Source: Marinobacterium sedimentorum
GTDB taxonomy: Bacteria; Pseudomonadota; Gammaproteobacteria; Pseudomonadales; Balneatricaceae
Direction: 5' to 3'
Assembly: GCF_024267675.1 (NCBI RefSeq)
Contig: NZ_JALDYX010000001.1
Span: 124,001-188,000 of the forward strand
Length of the DNA stretch: 64,000 nucleotides
This document shows positions 1 through 10,882 of the stretch, one piece after another. Numbering within the stretch: the stretch's first letter is position 1; the number at the start of each line of letters is the position of its first letter. The notes below the pieces were generated by a model. That model worked only from the letters and a program-made list of their open reading frames with translations, was not told the origin of the DNA and ran no database searches. A program made the position numbers and the translations under genes.

Positions 1-177
1 CGCACCACAGCGCCCTATTATCAGGAAATCCTCAAATGCCCTGATTTTCGCAGCGGCGTGTTCACCACCAGTTTTGTTCCGGACCACCCGGAACTGCTGA
101 ACTATTCGGAAAAGCGCCACCCCAGCGAAATCGCCCTGGCTATCGCCGCCGCCATCGCCGCCCATGCCGGACTCTGA
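1..177 (+). CDS. biotin carboxylase subunit (pyruvate/acetyl-CoA carboxylase A subunit), C-terminal fragment
   Basis: The first 58 codons are the end of a gene that starts before the window; the stop is TGA at 175-177. The peptide runs from RTTAPYYQEI through PDFRSGVFTTSFV to a helical Ala-rich end. This resembles the C-terminus of ATP-grasp biotin carboxylases, where a 'hP-F-SG-fdT-fv' segment is typical. The next gene, 128 bases downstream on the same strand, is an oadA-type carboxyltransferase carrying the biotin domain. The pair therefore probably encodes the two subunits of a two-component pyruvate carboxylase. The ATP-grasp domain itself is outside the window, so the assignment rests on the tail and the neighbour. 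Confidence 0.7.
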   Translation, partial: RTTAPYYQEILKCPDFRSGVFTTSFVPDHPELLNYSEKRHPSEIALAIAAAIAAHAGL

Positions 178-305
178 CCCCGCGTGCGCTGCAGTAAAAA
201 CAGCGGCGCAAAAAGCAGCACAGGCCACAAGCGAGTCCTGAATTAAGAATTGGTACTGCAGGCGGCAATTGAGCATTACGCCTGGCAGGGCCCAGAGGAA
301 AGACA

Positions 306-2099
306 ATGAGCAAAGTGAAAGTAACCGACGTTATCCTGCGCGACGCCCATCAATCCCTGATTGCGACCCGCATGCGTACCGAAGACATGCTGCCCATCTG
401 CGACAAGCTGGACCAGGTTGGCTACTGGTCGCTGGAAGTCTGGGGCGGCGCCACCTTTGACGCCTGCGTGCGTTTTCTCAAGGAAGACCCCTGGGAGCGC
501 CTGCGCCAGCTCAGGGCCGCACTGCCCAATACCCGCCTGCAGATGCTGCTGCGCGGCCAGAACCTGCTGGGCTACCGCCACTACGCCGATGACGTGGTCG
601 AAGCCTTTGTCGAGCGCGCCGCCGCCAATGGCATCGACGTCTTTCGCGTGTTCGATGCCCTGAATGACCTGCGTAACCTGGAAACCGCCATCAAGGCGGT
701 GAAGAAGGCCGGCAAGCACGCCCAGGGCACCATCTGTTATACCACCAGCCCGGTTCATACCACCAAGCTGTTCGTCAAACAGGCAAAGGCTCTGCAGAAA
801 ATGGGGGCGGACTCCATCGCCCTCAAGGACATGGCCGGGCTGCTGACGCCCTACGCCACCTATGATCTGGTCAAGGCCATCCGCAAGGCGGTCAAGCTGC
901 CGATCTTTATCCATTGCCACAATACCGCCGGCATCGCCGCCCAGTGCCAGCTCAAAGCCATCGAAGCCGGCGCCGAGCATATAGACACCGCCATCTCAGC
1001 CTTCGCCTCAGGCACCAGCCACCCGGCCACCGAGTCCCAGGTAGCAGCCCTGCGTGACACCCCCTGGGATACCGGGCTGGACCTGGAGCTGCTGCAGGAA
1101 ATCGGCGACTACTTCCGAGAGGTACGCAAGAAGTATCACCAGTTCGAGAGCGAGTTTACCCGCGAGGATGTTGGCGTACAGATCAACCAGGTGCCAGGCG
1201 GCATGATGTCCAACCTCGCCAACCAGCTCAAGGAACAGAATGCCCTGGGACGGATTCGCGAAGTCTTCGCCGAGATTCCCCGCGTGCGCGAAGACCTTGG
1301 GTTCCCGCCACTGGTAACACCGACATCCCAGATAGTCGGCACCCAGGCGGTACTCAACGTACTGTCGGGCAAGCGCTACAACACTATCACCAACGAGGTG
1401 AAGCGCTATCTGGCGGGCGGTTACGGTCAGCCGCCGGCGGAGGTCAACAAGGAGTTGCAGAAGCAGGCCATCGGCAATGGTGAAATCGTTGAAGGCCGCC
1501 CGGCGGACCAGCTGCCGCCCGAAATGGCGCGCCTGAAAAAGGAGATCGGAGACCTTGCCCTGAGCCCGGAAGACGTACTGACCTTTGCCATGTTCCAGGA
1601 TATAGGCCGTCAGTTCCTCAGCGAGCGCCGCGACGGTACCCTGCAGCCCGAGATACTGCAGGGCATCGAGAGCAAGACCCGCGCAGTCGATGAAGGTGTT
1701 CCCACCGAATTCAAGATCGACCTGCACGGCGAAACCTACGAGATTGCCGTGACCGGTGTCGGTACCCTGGATTCAGGCAAGCGGCATATCTTCATGACGC
1801 TGGATGGCATGCCCGAGGAAGTGGTGTTCGAACCACTGAATCTGTATGTGGCAGGCGCTGCCAGCGAGCGCGCCAAGGCGACCAGTCCCGGTCATGTCAC
1901 CACCTCCATGCCGGGCAACATCGTCGATGTGCTGGTCAGCGTGGGTGATACCGTGACGGCAGGCCAGGCGATCCTGGTGACTGAAGCCATGAAAATGGAG
2001 ACCGAGGTGCAGGCGCCGGTTGCCGGCAGCATCAAGGCCGTGCATGTCGCCAAGGGCGATCGCGTGACACCGGGCGAGGTTCTGATCGAAATCGAGTAA
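306..2099 (+). CDS. oadA: pyruvate/oxaloacetate carboxyltransferase with biotinyl domain
   Basis: This 597-residue protein transfers carboxyl groups between carboxybiotin and pyruvate/oxaloacetate. Residues about 1-270 form the HMG-CoA-lyase-like TIM barrel, with the metal-site start DVILRDAHQS and the HCHNTAG motif near 200. Residues about 290-480 form the conserved PYC/OADA region. The last 70 residues are a biotinyl carrier domain with the biotin-lysine motif EAMKMET (Lys563). The ATG follows a GAGGAAAG ribosome site. With the biotin carboxylase just upstream it most likely forms an anaplerotic pyruvate carboxylase; no membrane beta/gamma subunits of a sodium-pump decarboxylase are seen nearby. 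The short linker before the carrier domain is not alanine/proline-rich, as in PycB proteins. Confidence 0.9.
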   Translation: MSKVKVTDVILRDAHQSLIATRMRTEDMLPICDKLDQVGYWSLEVWGGATFDACVRFLKEDPWERLRQLRAALPNTRLQMLLRGQNLLGYRHYADDVVEAFVERAAANGIDVFRVFDALNDLRNLETAIKAVKKAGKHAQGTICYTTSPVHTTKLFVKQAKALQKMGADSIALKDMAGLLTPYATYDLVKAIRKAVKLPIFIHCHNTAGIAAQCQLKAIEAGAEHIDTAISAFASGTSHPATESQVAALRDTPWDTGLDLELLQEIGDYFREVRKKYHQFESEFTREDVGVQINQVPGGMMSNLANQLKEQNALGRIREVFAEIPRVREDLGFPPLVTPTSQIVGTQAVLNVLSGKRYNTITNEVKRYLAGGYGQPPAEVNKELQKQAIGNGEIVEGRPADQLPPEMARLKKEIGDLALSPEDVLTFAMFQDIGRQFLSERRDGTLQPEILQGIESKTRAVDEGVPTEFKIDLHGETYEIAVTGVGTLDSGKRHIFMTLDGMPEEVVFEPLNLYVAGAASERAKATSPGHVTTSMPGNIVDVLVSVGDTVTAGQAILVTEAMKMETEVQAPVAGSIKAVHVAKGDRVTPGEVLIEIE

Positions 2100-2130
2100 A
2101 CCGCAGCGCTATCCCCCAGGGGCGCTTCCC

Positions 2131-2299
2131 CTAGCAGCCTGTAGGACTTGGCCGATCGTAACGAGGGAAAGACCGATTTGCGGCAGTTTTTGAGCTCTTT
2201 TGAGGCGAATAGTGGTTCTATTTAACAAAAAAGAGCACATAAAATGACCAAATTCGGCTTTTCCGCAGTAGATCAGTGGTAAGTCCGACAGGCTGCTAG
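2131..2299. repeat. CTAG-ended MITE-like intergenic repeat, copy 1
   Basis: A 169-bp element begins CTAGCAGCCTGTAGGACTT and ends AAGTCCGACAGGCTGCTAG, so its ends are 19-bp inverted repeats with one mismatch. Copy 2 at 3335-3503 has the same length and ends. The interior holds no open reading frame of note. The right-hand CTAG supplies the TAG stop codon of the neighbouring EamA gene. The features fit a non-autonomous, transposon-derived element; the parent element is not in the window. Confidence 0.75.
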
Positions 2300-3198
2300 C
2301 CCGCTACCGCCCGGGTCGCTGACCGCGACTCGGGCCACTGACTCAGCGTTACTCCGCCAATAATCAGCGCCGCTGCCGCCAGCTGCTGATAATTCAGGGT
2401 TTCGTGCAACAGCACATAGGCCAGGATAACGGTAAACACCGGAATCAGATTGATATATGCCGACGCCTGGCTTGCCGGAATCCAGGACACCCCGAGATTG
2501 AAGAGTCCGTAGGCAAAAATATTGACCACCAGCCCCAGATACAAGATCGCCAGCACCGCCTCCGGAACCCAGACACTTGGCAACTCAACCCCCGGCACCG
2601 CCAGCGCCGGCACAAAGAACAGCGTACCGCAAAACGACTGCAGCGCCGTCAGCAACCAGGGAGAATAGCGCGACGACAACCGCTTGAGGCACAGCGTATA
2701 AAGCATGGCGCACAACATGGCGCACAACTCGAGAAAGTTGCCCAGCAAAGGATTAGGCGCGATATCCGACACCTGGGCTGCAAAACTGAGCCAGAGCGCT
2801 CCAATGACCGCCAGCGCAAAGCCCAGCCAGGCCTGCAGCCGCAGGCGCTCACGCAGAAAGAAGCAGGCACCCAGGGCAACCAGCAGGGGTAACAGTGCGG
2901 TGATCATGCCGGCCTGAGCCGCGCTGGTGTACTGCAGCGCACTGGCCTCGAACAGGAAATACAGGCAGGGTTCGGCCAGCATCAGCAGCCCGATAAGCTT
3001 CCAGTCTCCGGCGCGGTAGTGCACAGGCCCGAAGCGGCGCAACACCCACACAAAGCAGCAGGATGCCACCAGCATGCGCCCGGCCAGCACCACCATGGGG
3101 TCGTAGTGACGGAACGCCAGTTTGAGGGCAATAAAGGCACTGGCCCACAACAGCATGGCCAGGGTCAGGCAGAGAATGGGCGTGATACGGGACGACAT
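2296..3198 (-). CDS. EamA/DMT-family transporter (RhaT-like exporter)
   Basis: The 300-residue hydrophobic protein shows two EamA halves and about ten membrane segments, typical of drug/metabolite transporters that export amino acids, purines or other small metabolites. Segments such as TLAMLLWASAFIALKLAF at the N-terminus and INLIPVFTVILAYVLLHETL near the C-terminus match the family. I chose ATG at 3198 (MSSRITPIL); an in-frame upstream ATG at 3273 would add 25 residues with an extra hydrophobic stretch. Neither start has a strong ribosome site. The stop codon TAG lies inside the terminal CTAG of the adjoining repeat element. The substrate cannot be told from sequence. Confidence 0.85.
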   Translation of the reverse strand: MSSRITPILCLTLAMLLWASAFIALKLAFRHYDPMVVLAGRMLVASCCFVWVLRRFGPVHYRAGDWKLIGLLMLAEPCLYFLFEASALQYTSAAQAGMITALLPLLVALGACFFLRERLRLQAWLGFALAVIGALWLSFAAQVSDIAPNPLLGNFLELCAMLCAMLYTLCLKRLSSRYSPWLLTALQSFCGTLFFVPALAVPGVELPSVWVPEAVLAILYLGLVVNIFAYGLFNLGVSWIPASQASAYINLIPVFTVILAYVLLHETLNYQQLAAAALIIGGVTLSQWPESRSATRAVAG

Positions 3199-3334
3199 GA
3201 CGGCGATACCCAATGGTGGCGCCGCGAAAACAGGCGACCAGAGAAAGCAGACGGCGGTAAAATCGGGCAGCATAACGCGCCCGGCGGCGAATGAAAGTTA
3301 ATTATTCTGCAGCTGCATAAGCCTTACTGATCTG

Positions 3335-3503
3335 CTAGCAGCCTGTCGAACTTGACCGGTCGTAGCGAGGAAATGGCCGTTTTGAGTCAGTTTTTGGGCT
3401 TTTTTAAGGCGAATAGTGGTTCTATTTAACGAAAAAGAGTACGAAAAGTGGCCAAAATCGGCGTTTTCGCAGTAGATCAGTGTTAAGTCCGACAGGCTGC
3501 TAG
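3335..3503. repeat. CTAG-ended MITE-like intergenic repeat, copy 2
   Basis: This copy is 169 bp, starts CTAGCAGCCTGTCGAACTT and ends AAGTCCGACAGGCTGCTAG. It shares most of its interior with copy 1, including the GGCGAATAGTGGTTCTATTT stretch. It lies in the divergent intergenic space between the EamA gene and marC, so it may have displaced or supplied promoter sequence. Confidence 0.75.
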
Positions 3504-3578
3504 GTCAGCAATAGATACGGGAATGTCCGTATAGCGTGATAAGATGCGCGCCGTCCCCATTTATTGAGCCCTGTAGCA

Positions 3579-4187
3579 ATGAGCCTGCTGGTTACCACCT
3601 GGATCAAGTTTCTGTTCCTGTTCGCACCCTTTTTCGTGGTCTCGATGTTCCTGTCGCTAACCCGCAACGACAGCCGCGCCGAGCGACGCTCCATCGCCAA
3701 CCGCGCGGTCCTCGCGGCCTTCTTTATCTGCCTGATGCTGTTTTTCTTCGGCAGCCCCATGTTTGACGCCCTGGGCATTACGCTGGATTCGTTCCGCGTA
3801 GGCGCCGGCGTGCTGCTGTTTTTGTCCGGCGTCAGCCTGGTACGCGATGGCGTGCGCGTCAACGCCGAAATCCCCCACGAGCAGCGCGACGATATCGCCG
3901 TGGTTCCGCTGGCGATGCCCACCATCGTGGGACCCGCCACCATCGGTGCCATTCTGGTGTACGGTGCCGAGCTACAGGGGCTGGACATGATATTTGGCAT
4001 TGCCGGCATGATGCTGGCGCTGGGCTGCCTGCTGGGCTTTCTGCACATGGCCACCGCCATGGAGCGCCTGCTCGGGCGCACCGGCCTGAATATTCTCAGC
4101 AAGGTCACCGGCCTGATCCTGGCGGCCATGGCCTCCCAGATCGTACTCACTGGCATTCACGGCTTTATCCAGGCCAACGCCTTCTGA
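3579..4187 (+). CDS. MarC family integral membrane protein (UPF0056)
   Basis: The 202-residue protein has six predicted membrane helices, the usual length and shape of MarC/YchE proteins. Recognisable segments are FFVVSMFLSLTRNDSRAERR near the N-terminus and the conserved PLAMPTIVGPATIGAILVYG about midway. The family is widespread in the inner membrane; its transport role is not settled, and the old link to multiple antibiotic resistance has been withdrawn. ATG at 3579 is preferred over the in-frame TTG at 3564. It stands alone between a repeat element and a small membrane protein gene. Confidence 0.85.
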   Translation: MSLLVTTWIKFLFLFAPFFVVSMFLSLTRNDSRAERRSIANRAVLAAFFICLMLFFFGSPMFDALGITLDSFRVGAGVLLFLSGVSLVRDGVRVNAEIPHEQRDDIAVVPLAMPTIVGPATIGAILVYGAELQGLDMIFGIAGMMLALGCLLGFLHMATAMERLLGRTGLNILSKVTGLILAAMASQIVLTGIHGFIQANAF

Positions 4188-4293
4188 GCGCACTGGCGGT
4201 CGCCCTCAGTCCCATGCCGGTCTAGTATTCAACACAGGGGGCGACCTGCGCGGGCGGGTTCCAGACACCGAAGCAATAACAGGACAGACGACG

Positions 4294-4506
4294 ATGCTGC
4301 GGCTCATGATGGTACTGGCAATCATAGCGATAGGCGTAGTGAGCATGAAGAGCTGCGATTCCGCGGTGTCACTCCAGACCGAACAGACACTGCAGTACAA
4401 ACAAAAGATCAATCAGAAACTGCGGGAAAGCGATGACATGATCCGCGAGCGCCTGCAGGAGAGCGACGAAATCTATCGCCAGAAGATGGAGCAGACCGGG
4501 CAGTAA
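4294..4506 (+). CDS. small membrane-anchored coiled-coil protein, function unknown
   Basis: I do not recognise this 70-residue protein. It has an N-terminal hydrophobic anchor (MLRLMMVLAIIAIGVVSM) followed by a charged helix rich in Glu, Gln and Lys that could form a coiled coil. An AGGA ribosome site precedes ATG by about nine bases. The coding frame is free of stops and codon use looks like its neighbours. A cysteine at residue 21 follows no proper lipobox, so it is probably a signal-anchored periplasmic peptide rather than a lipoprotein. Confidence 0.5.
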   Translation: MLRLMMVLAIIAIGVVSMKSCDSAVSLQTEQTLQYKQKINQKLRESDDMIRERLQESDEIYRQKMEQTGQ

Positions 4507-4576
4507 GTGTCAGCGTACAGCTGCAGAAACGGCCCACGGCGGATGCCTGCTACCAGATCAGACCTGGGTGCGCTGT

Positions 4577-4888
4577 TCAGATGTCTTCCAGTCGCCAGAT
4601 ATCATAGGCCACCTCTTCATAGGGGTGCGCCAGCTTCAGCACAGCTACAGCGGTACGAATCAGCGCATCCTCGCACACCATTTCGACCTTCCATTCCTGC
4701 AGCTTTTCCAGTGCACCCCTTGCACCTATATGCGGATCGCTGCCCGCCAGCGGCCTGAACTGACCCGTGCCCTGGGTTTGCCAGCAGCAGCTGTCGTAGC
4801 GACCGATGCGACCGACACCGGCGTCAAACAGCGCCTGCTTGACGCTTTCCAACTGTTCATCCGGCACATAAAAACACAGCTTGTACAT
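4577..4888 (-). CDS. NIF3-like / YqfO C-terminal domain protein
   Basis: The 103-residue protein begins MYKLCFYVPDEQLESVKQAL and ends with the HPYEEVAYDIWRLED signature. Both are typical of the stand-alone NIF3-associated domain, a PII/CutA-like fold (COG3323). The GxIGRYDSCCWQTxGTGQF stretch is the other family hallmark. Family members are usually annotated as NGG1p-interacting factor 3; the biochemical role is unknown. I chose ATG at 4888 because residues before it lack homology. It lies downstream of the dapB terminator, on the same strand. Confidence 0.85.
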   Translation of the reverse strand: MYKLCFYVPDEQLESVKQALFDAGVGRIGRYDSCCWQTQGTGQFRPLAGSDPHIGARGALEKLQEWKVEMVCEDALIRTAVAVLKLAHPYEEVAYDIWRLEDI

Positions 4889-4956
4889 ACACCCATCCCC
4901 CTGCGGGCAACTCTTGCGCCAGCCCGGCACAGAGCCAGACCAAAAACATCGATGCC

Positions 4957-5003
4957 ACAAATAAAAACAAAAAACAAAAAAGGGGAGCCCGTCAGGCTCC
5001 CCC
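4957..5003 (-). terminator. rho-independent terminator of dapB
   Basis: On the minus strand a GGGGAGCC-TGACG-GGCTCCCC hairpin is followed by TTTTTTGTTTTTTGTTTTT. It sits about 50 bases after the dapB stop. Confidence 0.9.
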
Positions 5004-5055
5004 TCTTATCCCACGTACAGCCACTACACATACGAGCGCAGGCATGGCCAAACTG

Positions 5056-6794
<1,739 letters not shown>

Positions 6795-6844
6795 AGCTCC
6801 CCCTTGGATACAAAGCACAGGCGCCGTTCAGACGCCCGGCCTGA

Positions 6845-7972
6845 TCAGGTCATATCTTCGAAGAACTGCTTTACAGAATCGAAGAACGAATGTTTTTTCG
6901 GGCTGTGTTTCTTGTTGCCACCTTCGGTTTCCTGCTGGAAATCTTTCAGCAGCTCCTTCTGGCGACTGGTGAGACTCACCGGCGTTTCCAGTATCACCCG
7001 CACCAGCAGATCACCCACAGGGCCACCGCGCACCGGGGTTACCCCCTTGCCACGCAGACGGAACAGTTTGCCGGTTTGCGTTTCCGCCGGTACCCGCAGC
7101 TTGACCCGCCCGTTAAGGGTTGGCACTTCGAGCTCGCCACCGAGCGCCGCATCCACAAAACTGATCGGTATCTCGCAGTATAGGTCGCGGCCGTCACGCT
7201 CGAAGATCGGATGCTGGCGCACGTTAACCTGCACATACAGATCCCCGGCCGGCCCGCCGTGACTGCCCGCCTCACCTTCGCCCGACAGGCGGATACGGTC
7301 ACCGGTATCCACACCCGGCGGAATCTTCACCGACAGCGTCTTGACCTGCTCGACCCGGCCCTGACCACGACAGCTACCGCAGGGCTCGGAAATCACCTTG
7401 CCCTCGCCACGACAGGTCGGGCAGGTCTGCTGGACCGAGAAGAAGCCCTGCTGCATGCGCACCTGGCCATTACCGCCACAGGTACCACAGACCTTGGCAC
7501 TGGTGCCGGGCTTGGCGCCGGAGCCATTGCAGGGTTCGCAGCCGACCAGCGTGGGCACGCGAATCGATTTCTCGACGCCGCGCACGGCATCTTCAAGGCT
7601 CAGATCCAGGTTGTAGCGCAGATCTGCGCCACGCTGCACGGAACTGCGACGACGGCCACCGCCGCCGCCACCAAAAATGTCGCCGAAGACATCGCCGAAA
7701 ATATCGGAGAAACCGCCGTCAAAACCACCGTGACCACCGGCACCCTGCTCAACACCGGCATGGCCGTACTGGTCATAGGCGGCTTTCTTCTGCGCATCGG
7801 ACAGTACTTCGTAGGCCTCGTTGACCTCCTTGAACTTGTCTTCAGCTTCGGCGTCGCCCGGATTGCGATCCGGATGAAACTTCATCGCCATGCGCCGATA
7901 GGCTTTCTTGATATCGCGGTCAGCCGTGTCTTTCGACACGCCCAACACTTCGTAATAATCTCGTTTGGACAT
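6845..7972 (-). CDS. dnaJ: chaperone DnaJ (Hsp40)
   Basis: DnaJ delivers clients to DnaK and stimulates its ATPase. The 375-residue protein shows all parts of a type I DnaJ. These are a J domain starting [12 protein letters not shown] with the HPD motif (FHPDRNPGD), a Gly-rich linker with GGGGGGRRR, and four CxxCxGxG zinc repeats ([32 protein letters not shown]) with C-terminal substrate domains. The start at 7972 is fixed by the J domain; an upstream in-frame ATG is spurious. It lies downstream of dnaK and is separated from it by two hairpins. Confidence 0.97.
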   Translation of the reverse strand: MSKRDYYEVLGVSKDTADRDIKKAYRRMAMKFHPDRNPGDAEAEDKFKEVNEAYEVLSDAQKKAAYDQYGHAGVEQGAGGHGGFDGGFSDIFGDVFGDIFGGGGGGRRRSSVQRGADLRYNLDLSLEDAVRGVEKSIRVPTLVGCEPCNGSGAKPGTSAKVCGTCGGNGQVRMQQGFFSVQQTCPTCRGEGKVISEPCGSCRGQGRVEQVKTLSVKIPPGVDTGDRIRLSGEGEAGSHGGPAGDLYVQVNVRQHPIFERDGRDLYCEIPISFVDAALGGELEVPTLNGRVKLRVPAETQTGKLFRLRGKGVTPVRGGPVGDLLVRVILETPVSLTSRQKELLKDFQQETEGGNKKHSPKKHSFFDSVKQFFEDMT

Positions 7973-7999
7973 AAGCGGGTCTGTCATGTTGCAGCGGTT

Positions 8000-8044
8000 G
8001 GCTCCACCGGGAGCCGGACACGACAACGCGGGCTATTGCCCGCG
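8000..8044 (-). terminator. two hairpins between dnaK and dnaJ
   Basis: GGCTCC/GGAGCC (8000-8015) and CGCGGGC/GCCCGCG (8027-8044) form two small stems in the dnaK-dnaJ gap. Neither has a T-run, so they are more likely attenuating or RNA-stability elements than full terminators. Confidence 0.4.
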
Positions 8045-8082
8045 CTGCCACATTTCAGAGTATTGCAAAGCAGGTCAACGAC

Positions 8083-10005
8083 TTACTTCTTGTCGTCTTT
8101 AACCTCTTCAAACTCTGCATCGACAGCATCTTCGCCAGGCTTGCCGGACGCCTCTTCACCTGCCTGCTCGCCTTCCGCCTGCGCTGCGGCATCGGCATAC
8201 ATCTTCTGCGCCACACCGGAGATAGCTTCAGTCAGGGTAGCGACCTTGGTATCGATGCCTTCCTTGCTGTCACCCTTGAGGGCTTCTTCCAGCTCGGAAA
8301 TGGCTTTTTCGATCTGCTCTTTCTCTTCCGCAGTCGCCTTGTCGCCCGCTTCGGTCAGCGTCTTGCGCGCCGAGTGAACCATGGCGTCACCCTGGTTGCG
8401 AGCCTGGGCCAGTTCTTCGAACTTGCGGTCTTCATCGGCATGGGACTCGGCGTCCGCTACCATCTGATCGATTTCGTCATCCGACAGGCCGGAAGAAGAC
8501 TTGATCACGATGGACTGCTGCTTGCCAGTCGCCTTGTCCTTGGCGGACACATTCAGGATACCGTTGGCATCCAGGTCGAAGGTGACTTCGATCTGCGGTA
8601 CGCCACGGGGCGCCATCGGGATGTCTGCCAGGTCGAAACGGCCCAGCGACTTGTTCTGCGCCGCCTGCTTGCGCTCGCCCTGCACCACGTGAATGGTTAC
8701 AGCGTTCTGGTTGTCGTCTGCGGTAGAGAACACCTGAGACTTCTTGGTCGGGATAGTGGTGTTTTTCTCGATCAGCCCTGTCGCTACGCCACCCATGGTT
8801 TCAATACCCAGAGTCAGCGGAGTGACGTCCAGCAGCAGTACGTCTTTAACATCGCCGGACAGTACGGCGCCCTGAATGGCAGCACCAATGGCAACAGCTT
8901 CATCGGGGTTCACATCCTTGCGCGGTTCCTTGCCAAAGAACTCGGCAACGGACTTCTGCACCATCGGCATGCGGGTCTGACCGCCCACCAGGATAATTTC
9001 ATCAATTGCAGACGCGCTCAGATCAGCATCTTTCAGTGCGATACGGCACGGATCCAGCGTGCGCTTGACCAGATCTTCAACCAGAGATTCCAGCTTGGAA
9101 CGGGTCACCTTGACGTTAAGGTGCTTCGGACCTGTGGCATCGGCGGTGATGTACGGCAGGTTGACGTCGGTCTGCTGGGCAGAGGACAGCTCAACCTTGG
9201 CTTTCTCGGCGGCTTCCTTCAGACGCTGCAATGCCAGCGGATCATGGTGCAGATCGATGCCGGACTCTTTCTTGAATTCGTCCGCCAGGTAGTTGATCAG
9301 CTTAAGGTCGAAATCTTCACCGCCGAGGAAAGTATCACCGTTGGTGGCCAGTACTTCGAACTGGTGCTCGCCATCAACATCGGCGATTTCGATGATGGAT
9401 ACGTCAAAGGTACCACCACCCAGGTCGTATACGGCAATGGTGCGATCACCCTTGCCCTTGTCCAGGCCGTAGGCCAGTGCAGCGGCTGTCGGCTCGTTGA
9501 TGATGCGCTTGACGTCCAGACCGGCGATACGGCCAGCATCCTTGGTCGCCTGACGCTGTGCATCGTTGAAGTAGGCCGGTACCGTGATAACGGCTTCAGT
9601 CACCGCTTCACCCAGGTAGTCCTCGGCGGTCTTCTTCATTTTTTTCAGGATTTCGGCAGACACCTGGGGCGCAGCCATCTTCTTGCCTTTAACCTCAACC
9701 CAGGCGTCGCCATTGTCAGCTTCGACAATAGAGTACGGCACCATTTTGATGTCTTTCTGCACGACATCGTCTTTGAAACGACGGCCGATCAGGCGCTTGA
9801 TGGCAAACAGGGTGTTTTTCGGGTTGGTCACTGCCTGGCGCTTGGCCGGCTGTCCCACCAGGATCTCGCCATCTTCGCTGTAGGCGATGATGGACGGCGT
9901 GGTGCGATCGCCTTCGGCGTTTTCCAGTACGCGAGTCTTGTCGCCATCCAGGATCGCCACACAGGAGTTGGTGGTTCCCAGGTCGATGCCAATAATTTTA
10001 CCCAT
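8083..10005 (-). CDS. dnaK: molecular chaperone DnaK (Hsp70)
   Basis: The 640-residue protein is a full-length bacterial Hsp70. The actin-like ATPase domain begins [17 protein letters not shown], contains [15 protein letters not shown] near residue 190, and runs to about 380. The conserved linker [16 protein letters not shown] precedes the peptide-binding domain, and the tail ends in the acidic EEVKDDKK type. ATG at 10005 is set by the family N-terminus; the frame is open 14 codons further up. A sigma-32-type promoter lies about 70-100 bases upstream, in addition to the one before grpE. Confidence 0.98.
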   Translation of the reverse strand: MGKIIGIDLGTTNSCVAILDGDKTRVLENAEGDRTTPSIIAYSEDGEILVGQPAKRQAVTNPKNTLFAIKRLIGRRFKDDVVQKDIKMVPYSIVEADNGDAWVEVKGKKMAAPQVSAEILKKMKKTAEDYLGEAVTEAVITVPAYFNDAQRQATKDAGRIAGLDVKRIINEPTAAALAYGLDKGKGDRTIAVYDLGGGTFDVSIIEIADVDGEHQFEVLATNGDTFLGGEDFDLKLINYLADEFKKESGIDLHHDPLALQRLKEAAEKAKVELSSAQQTDVNLPYITADATGPKHLNVKVTRSKLESLVEDLVKRTLDPCRIALKDADLSASAIDEIILVGGQTRMPMVQKSVAEFFGKEPRKDVNPDEAVAIGAAIQGAVLSGDVKDVLLLDVTPLTLGIETMGGVATGLIEKNTTIPTKKSQVFSTADDNQNAVTIHVVQGERKQAAQNKSLGRFDLADIPMAPRGVPQIEVTFDLDANGILNVSAKDKATGKQQSIVIKSSSGLSDDEIDQMVADAESHADEDRKFEELAQARNQGDAMVHSARKTLTEAGDKATAEEKEQIEKAISELEEALKGDSKEGIDTKVATLTEAISGVAQKMYADAAAQAEGEQAGEEASGKPGEDAVDAEFEEVKDDKK

Positions 10006-10074
10006 GTGTCTTTGCTCCAGTTCTGCAGTGCCTGTATTGCAAGGCACGAAATCCGATTAACTTGCTTGCAGTTC

Positions 10075-10103
10075 TATATAGGGCCGAATATCGCCGTTTC
10101 AAG
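10075..10103 (-). promoter_or_regulatory. heat-shock (sigma-32) promoter for dnaK
   Basis: On the minus strand CTTGAA (-35) and CCCTATATA (-10) are separated by 14 bases, close to the RpoH consensus CTTGAA-N13-15-CCCCAT-T. It sits between grpE and dnaK. Confidence 0.75.
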
Positions 10104-10124
10104 CGCCAGGCCTAAAGTCTCTGC

Positions 10125-10697
10125 TTAACTTTTCGAAACCATGACCATCGCCGGGCGCAACAGGCGACCGTTGAGGGTGTAACCCTTCTGCACCACCGCG
10201 ACTACGGTGTTGGGCGCCGTGTCCGGCGCATCCACCAGCGACATGGCCTGATGCAGAGCCGGATCGAAAGCCGCACCCTGCGGATCAACAGACTCGATCT
10301 TGAACTTGTTCAGACCCGACACCAGCATGCCCAGCGTAAGCTCGACACCTTCGCGAATGGCCTGGGTTGCGGCGTCTTCCTTGTCGAAGCTGTCAACCGC
10401 ACGCTCCAGACTATCCAGCACCGGCAGCATTTCGTTGGCAAACTTCTCGACACCAAACTTGTGCGCCTTTTCCACATCCTGTTCGGCACGACGCCGAACA
10501 TTCATGAAGTCGGCCTGGGTGCGCAGCAGCTGATCGCGCAACTCATCCATTTCAGTGGTGACAGTCTCGAGTTCCTGAGCCAGGGTTTGTGCATCAGGCA
10601 GCTCTGCTGCATCCGCTGTCGCTGCGTCTGCCTGCTGCTCTTCGGCTACCGGCGATTCCAGGATTTCATCCGCCGGATTTTTCTCTTGCTCTGCCAT
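10125..10697 (-). CDS. grpE: nucleotide exchange factor GrpE
   Basis: GrpE releases ADP from DnaK. The 190-residue protein has a disordered acidic N-terminus, a long coiled-coil with LRTQADFMNVRRRAEQDVEKAHKF split around residue 90, and the C-terminal beta domain ending in the typical GYTLNGRLLRPAMVMVSK motif. ATG at 10697 follows GAGGTGGTAGCAGG, a good ribosome site. It heads the grpE-dnaK-dnaJ group and has its own heat-shock promoter about 50-80 bases upstream. It is divergent from recN. Confidence 0.96.
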   Translation of the reverse strand: MAEQEKNPADEILESPVAEEQQADAATADAAELPDAQTLAQELETVTTEMDELRDQLLRTQADFMNVRRRAEQDVEKAHKFGVEKFANEMLPVLDSLERAVDSFDKEDAATQAIREGVELTLGMLVSGLNKFKIESVDPQGAAFDPALHQAMSLVDAPDTAPNTVVAVVQKGYTLNGRLLRPAMVMVSKS

Positions 10698-10746
10698 TCC
10701 TGCTACCACCTCAATGCAAAGATGTTTGAAAAGATTACTGCTGCTG

Positions 10747-10775
10747 TATATGGGGTTATTCGCCGGTGATTCAAC
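10747..10775 (-). promoter_or_regulatory. heat-shock (sigma-32) promoter for grpE
   Basis: The minus strand reads GTTGAA, 14 bases, then CCCCATATA, a near-consensus RpoH promoter in front of grpE. Confidence 0.8.
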
Positions 10776-10838
10776 CGCCAGCACAGAAAAAATTTGCAAC
10801 GCGATGCCCCGACGATTGCAACGGCAATGGAAATGACC

Positions 10839-10871
10839 TATACAGTAAAAGTACTGTATAAATGCACAGGT
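10839..10871 (+). promoter_or_regulatory. LexA operator region of recN
   Basis: CTGT-N8-ACAG at 10854-10869 matches the LexA box core. It overlaps a perfect 9-bp inverted repeat, TATACAGTA-AAAG-TACTGTATA (10839-10860). RecN is a classic LexA regulon member in gammaproteobacteria, and the box lies 12-30 bases before its ATG. Confidence 0.8.
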
Positions 10872-10882
10872 AAAATACCATC

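Noticed and set aside
8374..10128. 584-codon open frame on the plus strand opposite dnaK
   Set aside because: It is the antisense shadow of dnaK; GC-rich codon bias keeps this frame open. No ribosome site and no family motif.
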